Shown here one piece after another: positions 57,278 to 64,000 of a stretch of DNA of 64,000 nt (position 1 is the first letter of the stretch; each line of letters opens with the position of its first letter). Source of the stretch: Mixophyes australis (taxonomy: Eukaryota; Chordata; Amphibia; Anura; Limnodynastidae); the NCBI GenBank assembly GCA_036250195.1, contig JAVHZZ010000002.1, positions 273,734,960 to 273,798,959 on the forward strand. Direction: 5' to 3'. The translations under genes were made by a program, and so were the position numbers. The notes beneath the pieces are model-generated. The model searched no databases and had not been told where the DNA came from. It saw only the letters and a list, made by a program, of their open reading frames with translations.

Positions 57278-58226
57278 GTAGATAGTAATAATTTTTTACA
57301 TTTTAACAGCTGTCATTTAGTGGGATGGAAAAAGTGTATAGCGAAGGGTCAATTGTTACGACTGCAGAGAAACTGCACTTCTAATAAAACCTTTTGTGAA
57401 CAAGCTTGTGATCTAATAACTTCATTTGCACATCAAGGTTACCCAGAGTATATTCTTAAAAAGGCCTTTTCAGAAGTTAAAAAAATAGATAGAAGATCTT
57501 TATTAAAGATGAAAATGAGAAAAGATAATTAATTTGTAGCAGAAAAATCTGGGTATGGTAAAGAAGATGTTAATTTTGTAAGTCAATACAATTCATACTC
57601 AAAGTACATTAAAGGTATTATAAAGAGAAAGTTTTCAATATTGGAATATGATGAAATTCTTATGGCCTCTGTTCATAATAACCCCAAAGTAGTTTTAAGG
57701 AAAGGATTAACGATTAAAAATAAATTAGAACTGAGTTTATTTAAAAGGAAAGATGGGAATGTTGGATGTAACAAGAAACCTATAGAAAGACTTTTGCTCC
57801 CTGCAAAACGTAATGGTTTTTATAAATGTAATGAAAATGGACGAATTACATGTAATTTTGTGTATAATAAAAGGTCAAAAGTTTGGTCAACAACAACAAA
57901 AGAAACGTTTGAGCTCCAGAGTTTTATGAATTGCCAAACGAGTTTTGTTTTTTTCTAAAATTGATTGTAAATGTGTAGCACAATATGTGGGCCAAACAAC
58001 ATATACATTAAATTTAAGATTTTTAGAACATAGAAGGAATATTATAAAGAAGAGGTGTGCACATAATCTAGCAAGGCATTTTATTTGTAAACAAAATTGC
58101 TCTCTGGACTCTTTGAAAATTACAGCCATTGAGTTTATAAAACCTACAATAAGAGGAGGGGATAGATTTGCTCTTCTTTGTAAAAGGGAAGCCTTTTGGA
58201 TTTTTGCTTATATCCAAAAGGGTTGA
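57278..58226 (+). pseudogene. Penelope-like element RT end and GIY-YIG endonuclease
   Basis: Resumes after the hAT element: NNFLHFNSCHLVGWKKCIAK, GQLLRLQRNCTSNKTF, then a stop at 57530 and, in continuing frames, KRKFSILEYDEILMASVHNN, FKRKDGNVGCNKKPIERLLL, ELQSFMNCQTSFVFF; after a frame change near 57950, CKCVAQYVGQTTYTLNLRFL, EHRRNIIKK and RGGDRFALLCKREAFWIFAY. The last block is the Penelope-type GIY-YIG endonuclease (here QYVGQT, R, H, and the C-terminal GGDR..LL.RE.FWI), which cleaves target DNA. The end YIQKG* falls just short of the usual P-GLN. Confidence 0.88.
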
Positions 58227-58397
58227 ATGATTCAGTGGAACTAAATATGTTTTGATGTATGGTATGCGACCTGGAGAAAAAAAAAATATGGTCATTAATA
58301 ATCTCTGGTTTCTTGTTTTTGAATGGTGTATACATGTATTTTTTGTAAATTTAGTGACATATTAGAGAATCGTTTCTAGTGGATTATGTATTATAGC
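58227..58397 (+). other. Penelope-like element 3' untranslated region
   Basis: AT-rich sequence after the ORF, interrupted by a solo LTR and continuing at 59130. Confidence 0.55.
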
Positions 58398-59129
58398 TGT
58401 CACACGCCGGACTCCCCGGGAGCCGGCGCATGTGTCCGCTGATCCCTCTTCCCAAAGCCCTTCTTTTCACTACTTACCTGGATCCACGCTGCTGCACCAT
58501 CCAGCGCTGTCTGTCTGCTTCTTCCGTCCAGCGCCACTGGTTCTGCGCATGCGCAGAACTGTTTGGTCCTTTTCTGTGTTTGCACTGCCCTCTATTGGCT
58601 GACTAATTGGAACTGCACTATATCTACCCTCACTAATCAGAACTCAATGCTGGTTCTTTCAGTCAGTCCCTGACTCTAGTATTGGATACAGCTCCTGTGT
58701 TTTTGCTATTCTCCAACTTCCAAACTGCTATCTCTCCGGGAGAATCGACTCTACACTACCGAAGTTCCGATAGCCTTTCCAAGTGGCAACTTTATTCTAT
58801 TTCTGCAAACCAGCTCCCGAGTGACTACGTTTCAGAACCACCCTGCTTTTCTCACTCCCAAGTGGCAACGCTGCCGGACGTTCCGGCTTATCGCCTTTTT
58901 CAAGTGGCAAGACTATTCCTAACTGATTCTACGCTCCTTCTGTTGTGGTTCACTGGGAACTTCCTTAGGGGACCGCGACCTGCAAGTGGAAGCCGCAAAA
59001 GCCCATATTCCCTTGGGAGAATCACTAGTGAACACCTTTCACTTGTTAGACTCCGCGCCCCTAGCAAAAGTAACGTCAATCCCGGCTGAACTACCAGGAT
59101 CCAGTTGAAACCCTTCTGGTAATGTGACA
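58398..59129. repeat. Solo LTR (732 bp) with 5-bp target duplication
   Basis: Begins TGTCACACGCCGG and ends GGTAATGTGACA, so both ends share the inverted TGTCAC. ATAGC lies directly outside on both sides (58393-58397 and 59130-59134). CpG-rich start, CTATTGGCTGACTAATTGG-like promoter wording, no coding. It is a solo LTR, probably Ty3/gypsy type by length and composition. Confidence 0.85.
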
Positions 59130-59134
59130 ATAGC

Positions 59135-60200
59135 ATATAATTGTCAGATGATGTTTTACGCACATAAAACCGAGGCTTTGCATATCATAGCCAAACAAGG
59201 AAGTGACCGCAATCCATAGCGGTACATCACTTACGATCCTGTGATATGAGGATTTATACAATTGATTTAGCCTTTCTTGTTGTAGGATTTGAAAACTAGG
59301 CTTGGTACATCTCAACTCGACCAGGAAGTGACAGCAACTAATAGTGTTATGTCACTTCCGGTCCAATGATATGTGGATTTATACAATCAATTTTTTTTCT
59401 TTCATTTTAGTAGGTAACATTTGTTCTGAATGAATGTATAGCAGATATTTTACTTATATTATCGAAACTAAGTGAAACAACAAATCTAATAAATAACTGT
59501 ATTAATGGGGTATTACACCACTTCCGTTTTCGGTATATTGTGAGAAGTTTTTATAGTTTAAATATTGCTTAAAAATGTGAATATAAGCGTCTTTAAGCAG
59601 GATGAAAATGTTTAGAGTTAAGGTTAATTCTACATGTTATAAGAATTGAAGTCTCTGATTGGTGGGAATCAGTTTAAATATGGCCCCCACATTCAACAAT
59701 CTACTCTCCTTGAAAACCAACTAGTGGAAATGCGCTGGAGGGAAAAGATTGATCGGAAAAGAACTATTAGGAGTACTTTGCTACCATCTAATAACATCTA
59801 AATGGAAGATGACTAACATGAAATGAGTATATCATTCCGGGATATCTTCAACAACTGCCATATTCAGAACATGTTCAGATAGCTTCTATCTCTGGTAGGA
59901 GTACCCTTGCACACCTTTGTTTTTATTTTGTAAAGGTTTATTTATCTTTTCATGAATATTCCTATTAGATGTTTTTATATTGAATATTATTAAATTTGGA
60001 TACCAGGGCAATATTTCTAGCCCTCTCTTGTTTTCTCAATTTCTGGGTATCTGACATGGAATATACCTCCTGAAGCGGAGAAACCAAGACTAAAGAAACC
60101 TTTGAAGGCTTATGATCGTTGTTATTTTGGTAGGAATCCAGTTGAAAAAAAGAACACTGGTGTGTCGATGTGATGTGGGTCTTTCCTCTGTGACTTCAAC
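59135..60200 (+). other. Penelope-like 3' flank with decayed hammerhead-like core
   Basis: Two loosely similar segments (GGAAGTGACCGCAATCCATAG near 59200 and GGAAGTGACAGCAACTAATAG near 59322) precede CTCCTTGAAAACCAACTAGTGGAAATGCGC at about 59706-59738, which has the layout of a degraded hammerhead core. The rest is AT-rich non-coding. Confidence 0.4.
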
Positions 60201-60634
60201 ACAATCTGCATTGATTGGAATTAGTTCTGCCAGTTTTCAAGCACTGGCTCGGTACAGGCGTATTACAAGGACACCTTTATTGGTCTAATATATAGATTTA
60301 AAAATATCTACCTATAATATTGATGTCTACTATCATATCATCTTCTTGGATTACATGACATACTACACCATAATTTTTCTATTTGTGTTTTTTCTTATAT
60401 GGTATGAGTGGCCTTGACAGCCTTTAAAGAAGATTCACATGATCTTTGAAATCACAATCTCCATGAGAAGAATATAAGTATACATCATATGTCTGTTACT
60501 TTTCCTTTTCAAGTTCTGTTTTGTGTCGCCAGAATTCTTAGAAACCCATTTTGCAAAAAGTGGTTGTATTTAATGCATGACATTCTGCTGTTTTTAGAAT
60601 ATATTATGAAAAAATATGTATGAGAGTTGAGTGA

Positions 60635-60880
60635 TAGTAGTGGCTCAGTTAGATGGGCACTGTTTCTGTAACTAAAGGTCATACATTCTATTAACGAGGT
60701 CCAAAGTAAGGGCTCATTTAAATTTAGTCTTTTGGGTTTTTTAGCTGCTACTAACATATTTGAGTAGAGAAGGAAAAGAATACATAACAAAATTAAATGT
60801 TATATCTGCTCAGGGAGATGAGCATTGATTGACATAACTAAGGGTCATGAGTTATAATCCTGAGAAAGACTATTTAAAAT
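60635..60880 (+). repeat. Two possible tRNA-derived SINE heads
   Basis: GTGGCTCAGTTAGATGGGCA with GGTCATACATTCTAT (60637-60690), and CTGCTCAGGGAGATGAGCA with GGGTCATGAGTTATAATCC (60808-60862), resemble tRNA-type A-box and B-box pairs at normal spacing. The following sequence (ATTTAAA(A)TTTAGT) is also shared, so they look like two diverged copies of one SINE. Confidence 0.4.
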
Positions 60881-61860
60881 TTAGTTTTATAAACATTTAT
60901 ATATTTAGATACCATGTCTCCAGTTTATAATTACATTAATTTTAGAATAATTTTTAATGATTTATGGGTTGCCACCATAAATATATATTAAAGACGTGTA
61001 TTTATATACAAATTAAATCGTCAATTTTGATTTTTTTTTTTTACATGTTTTAGAGTGATTAATTGTTTTTTCATTTTGATTGGTTGATATGGGTTTACAA
61101 GGAAACCATAAAAGTGCAATGGCACCTCAAGCCACAATGAACTGATGAAGCACTGTGAATATTCAAGTGTATTTATTAAACATATTTAAAACACATATAT
61201 AAAAAAAAGCATGAGCCGTCATAGCGCTACTAAATATCAGACAATATTATAATCACAACGGTGACTGTATTGTAAATAATCAACAAAATATAGGTGCACC
61301 TATGTTGATATCTTTCATATTCTGATAATCCTTTTAGCCAGTTGTTAAGCAATAAGTCTCGTATGGAAATAAAATACTTTTGACCAAGTGAAGAAATACT
61401 TGAATAAAAGTAATGATTTCACGGAGTGTGACAGAAATGGCAGTCCCGTGTCTATAGCCAAATAATTGATGAAAGCCGGGATAGCAAATAAATGAGCTGC
61501 AACAGTTAGAAATAGTCTCTTGCCAGATCCCTGGATATTAGATGTATAGACATATAGACTTACTATTTCTGCAGCAACTTTTCCAAATTCTCAATAAATG
61601 AGTAGTAGTGGCAAATCCCAGGCGCTTCTGTTTTAATAGCCACTGCTGGATGTTCTATGACCTCCGTATAGATGGCGGCATCTCACCCGCCCCGAGTCTG
61701 AAGATGAATTCCGGATTACCAATTGTATACTTATCCAATATAGATGTATAAATACTTGAAGTGGAGTCCAAAGTGAAAATAAAATGATATTCATCCAAAT
61801 ATCCGTGCCGACAAATGGCTTGATAAAGAGTTAGTAGCGATCTCAGAAAACATTATAAAC
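60881..61860 (-). other. Probable Penelope-like non-coding sequence, minus strand
   Basis: No ORF. ACTGATGAAGCACTGTGAA at 61140 and AGCGCTACTAAATATCAGAC near 61220 recall Penelope-like terminal sequence. The element's coding part is not in this window. Confidence 0.35.
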
Positions 61861-61861
61861 C

Positions 61862-61906
61862 CCACTGACGCGTTTCATTACCCACTGGTAATTTCATCAG
61901 AGATAG
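61862..61906 (-). ncRNA. Hammerhead-like ribozyme motif
   Basis: On the minus strand CTGATGA, then stem II ATTACC with loop AGTG and GGTAAT, then GAAACGCGTC. The stem has six perfect base pairs. As at 28665 there is one extra A between CTGATGA and stem II, so the two belong to one design. Activity is untested. Confidence 0.5.
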
Positions 61907-62218
61907 AGTTCAAAACACTTACAAGGGTTGTCTTATATAGCCAACCATCATTTAATTAAAACAATCTACACCTGCTGTCCATTCAGCTAAACATCCACAG
62001 TGCAAAACCAGTTCAAGTCATCATCTGCAGACACTACAAAACTTATAGAACCACAGATATATATAAAAATCTTACAATAATTAATTAAGCAGCTATAGTT
62101 TTTCACTCTGCTAATAATATTATATGTGTCCCATTCTTATCAATCAATAGGTAATGATCCAACATATAATATAACATTAAACATGAATATCTAACACATA
62201 TAGATAAATATAGATATA
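61907..62218. other. Non-coding DNA, AT-rich
   Basis: No coding signal. Confidence 0.35.
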
Positions 62219-62297
62219 TATATATAGATAAATATATACACATATACATCTCTCAACACCTAAATGTGGATAGTTTGCAATATATAGAGAGAATATG

Positions 62298-62350
<53 letters not shown>

Positions 62351-62382
62351 GCACATATATATATATATATATATTTATGCAC

Positions 62383-62430
<48 letters not shown>
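62219..62430. repeat. (TA)n microsatellite block
   Basis: Several TA runs are broken by TTATGCAC(G/A)TA units, making Tyr/Ile repeat frames that are not genes. Confidence 0.9.
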
Positions 62431-62432
<2 letters not shown>

Positions 62433-62774
62433 GCATGTATATATACATCCATAAACATACATATACATATATGAAAAACATCTCAAGAAATATAAAGAAA
62501 TATTAATAAAAAATTAAAATAAAAAAAATATATATATACATGTATATCATGGTGCAAACCACATAAATACCAACAATCACAATTATTACTGATCAACATT
62601 CCACTGGTATCATGAATCTAAGATCTATACATGTAAGCAAATGGATTTATTTAAGATCTAGTAATCATAGTACACAATATTAGTCTAATTGATAGTCATA
62701 TTCTGTTGGCTACTATTTATTATACAAGATGCCACTAAGAAAATCTATAACAAATATTCTATAGCTTAACATGC
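62431..62774. other. Non-coding AT-rich DNA beside a gypsy LTR
   Basis: No coding signal. Confidence 0.35.
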
Positions 62775-63260
62775 TGTGGCAAGAGCCCGCTACTGCTGAA
62801 GCACACGTGAACAACTTCTTCCTTTTTATGTAGCTTTATTGTCAGGATGGTAAATGTTTTGACACTGTATACTTTCACAGCAATTATGGAGACCCTAAAT
62901 GCTAGCTATACATAGACCAGCTCTCTCTCCAGACCAGCCAGCTCCCCCAGCGTTGGTCTCCTTGAACAAATAACACAATCAAGTTTTTATACATGATGCT
63001 CCTCCCCCAGCCTTAGCTTGATGGGCAGGTGACACACCCACCTTCTCTTTAAAAGAAAACACCCATCACTGGCTCTGTTTGCACAAATAGACACACCCTG
63101 TCTATTTGCTGAGAGGAAATCATGTAAGTTAACAAACTTTAAACTACACATACGTTTTTACCTGGTTTATTCTCAACCTAGGTGCATAACTGTGCCAATG
63201 TTTTATTCTGTTTGTATACTTTCTCTGCCTCTTGTCAGATAAATGCCTCCCTTTGTTACA
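62775..63260 (-). repeat. 3' LTR of minus-strand Ty3/gypsy element
   Basis: On the minus strand it begins TGTAACAAAGGGAGG and ends CTCTTGCCACA, about 486 bp, with a TATA-like CATGTATAAAAACTTG near 62990 and an AATAAAGC signal near 62840. The 5' LTR lies outside the window, so the ends are inferred from the TG/CA rule and the adjacent polypurine tract. Confidence 0.7.
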
Positions 63261-63992
63261 TATCCCTCCTCCTAGCGTCTCCAAGTAGGGGGATGCGGAC
63301 TTCGCGAGGGGCGCATATTTTCGTGACAATGCATCTGCATTCTTGTGCAGAATCCCAGGTCTATGTTCTACTGAGAACTTGAAAGGTTGCAGTGCCAAGA
63401 ACCAGCGGATTACCTTGGCATTTACCTCCCGATTGCTCTGCATCCATCTCAATGGTGCATGGTCTGTTATTAAGGTGAACTCTCTGCCTAGGAGATAATA
63501 GCGCACAGGTTCTGTAGCCCATTTTATGGTGAGACATTCTTTCTCCACAGTGGCATATTTTTGTTCCCTTGGAAGCAACTTACAACTTAGATACAGGACA
63601 GGATTTTCTACTCCATTCTTCTCCTGTGACAAGACTGCACCTAAGCCAACACCAGAAGCATCAGTTTGGAGGAAGAACCTCCGGATAAAATCCGGTGCTT
63701 GTAGAACTGGGGAGGAACAAAGAGCTAATCGAAGATCAGACCAGGCGGTTTCTGCAGAATCAGACCAGGTTAATCTATCTGGACAACTTTTTTTTAACAT
63801 GTCCGTAAGTGGAGCAGCTCTAGTGGCGAAGTGGCTTACAAACCGCCTGTAGTAACCTACTAAGCCTAAAAAAGTTCTTAACTGCGACTTTTTTTCTGGT
63901 CTTGCCCAATTTTTGACTGCCTCCGCTTTGTCTAGCTGGGGTTTTACATGCCCTGGACCAAGAACGTACCCCAAATATTTGGCTTCTCTCAT
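63144..63992 (-). CDS. pol: Ty3/gypsy RT thumb and RNase H, C-terminal part of pol
   Basis: Open minus-strand frame running off the right edge of the window. It begins within the RT (AKYLGYVLGPGHVKPQLDKA, LRTFLGLVGYYRRFVSHFAT) and continues into RNase H: FFLQTDASGVGLGAVLSQEK (Asp), EKECLTIKWA (Glu), FTLITDHAPLRWMQ (Asp) and KNADALSRKY. After about 25 further residues the frame crosses the polypurine tract into the LTR and stops at 63144. No integrase follows, unlike the usual RT-RH-integrase order. No stop is seen in the visible part, so this is one of the best-preserved pol frames in the window. Confidence 0.92.
   Translation of the reverse strand: MREAKYLGYVLGPGHVKPQLDKAEAVKNWARPEKKSQLRTFLGLVGYYRRFVSHFATRAAPLTDMLKKSCPDRLTWSDSAETAWSDLRLALCSSPVLQAPDFIRRFFLQTDASGVGLGAVLSQEKNGVENPVLYLSCKLLPREQKYATVEKECLTIKWATEPVRYYLLGREFTLITDHAPLRWMQSNREVNAKVIRWFLALQPFKFSVEHRPGILHKNADALSRKYAPLAKSASPYLETLGGGICNKGRHLSDKRQRKYTNRIKHWHSYAPRLRINQVKTYV
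63261..63273 (-). other. Polypurine tract
   Basis: AGGAGGAGGGATA on the minus strand directly before the LTR start. Confidence 0.7.
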
Positions 63993-64000
63993 GGCTATGG

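Noticed and set aside
58682..59089. 135-residue frame as a gene
   Set aside because: It lies wholly within a solo LTR and has no recognisable domain.
62253..62486. Tyr/Ile-repeat frames
   Set aside because: TA microsatellite translation.

Overview
This window looks like vertebrate nuclear DNA, most likely from a large-genome amphibian, probably a frog. That is an inference from the repeat content: Penelope-like, hAT, Harbinger, L2, L1, Ty3/gypsy and ERV sequences, many AT and CA microsatellites, AT-rich spacers and spliced genes inside a transposon. I found no host gene, rRNA, intact tRNA, CRISPR array or bacterial-style operon. Almost every long reading frame belongs to a mobile element, usually a broken one.

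Layout from left to right. 1-2.6 kb: featureless AT-rich DNA. 2.6-8.8 kb: an L2-type LINE reverse transcriptase (minus strand) split by a gag-only endogenous retrovirus (ERV) with paired LTRs and a CGGG target duplication. 9.4-9.9 kb: a decayed Ty3/gypsy integrase. 12.6-14.4 kb: simple repeats, a minisatellite and a solo LTR. 15.4-17.0 kb: a hAT element with a perfect 8-bp target duplication, itself carrying a minisatellite and a second, smaller hAT element with its own perfect 8-bp duplication. 17.4-22.1 kb: a retroviral RT fragment, then a Ty3/gypsy element with a SCAN-like Gag, then the end of a Penelope-like element (PLE).

22.58-34.82 kb: the most interesting object, a roughly 12.2-kb Harbinger transposon. 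Its HARBI1-like transposase gene is open (two coding exons, plus strand). Convergent to it is a Myb-like partner gene (minus strand) whose DNA-binding exon and C-terminal coiled-coil exon are joined by seven small exons. All seven are multiples of three and all are phase 1. The right terminus is duplicated in tandem. In known Harbinger systems the transposase cuts while the Myb-like protein helps bind the ends and carry the transposase to the nucleus. Here the partner gene has in-frame stops although the transposase is open.

35.6-40.7 kb: a chromodomain Ty3/gypsy element of the sushi type with an almost complete gag-pol. 40.67-47.3 kb: an L1-like LINE with ORF1 and ORF2; its 5' end abuts a truncated gypsy 3' LTR whose remainder is missing. 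47.4-51.7 kb: a foldback element, an LTR-like repeat, a Ty1/copia-type Gag fragment, an L2 3' tail and a gypsy LTR fragment. 52.4-59.1 kb: a PLE whose RT is split by a 4.4-kb hAT element (8-bp duplication GTAGATAG) and whose 3' flank is split by a 732-bp solo LTR (5-bp duplication ATAGC). 59-62.7 kb: Penelope-like non-coding sequence with hammerhead-like motifs, possible SINE heads and TA microsatellites. 62.8-64 kb: the 3' end of a minus-strand Ty3/gypsy element in which RNase H runs directly into the LTR.

The elements form layers, and several insertion orders can be read from the target duplications: ERV into L2, small hAT into larger hAT, hAT into PLE, LTR into PLE.
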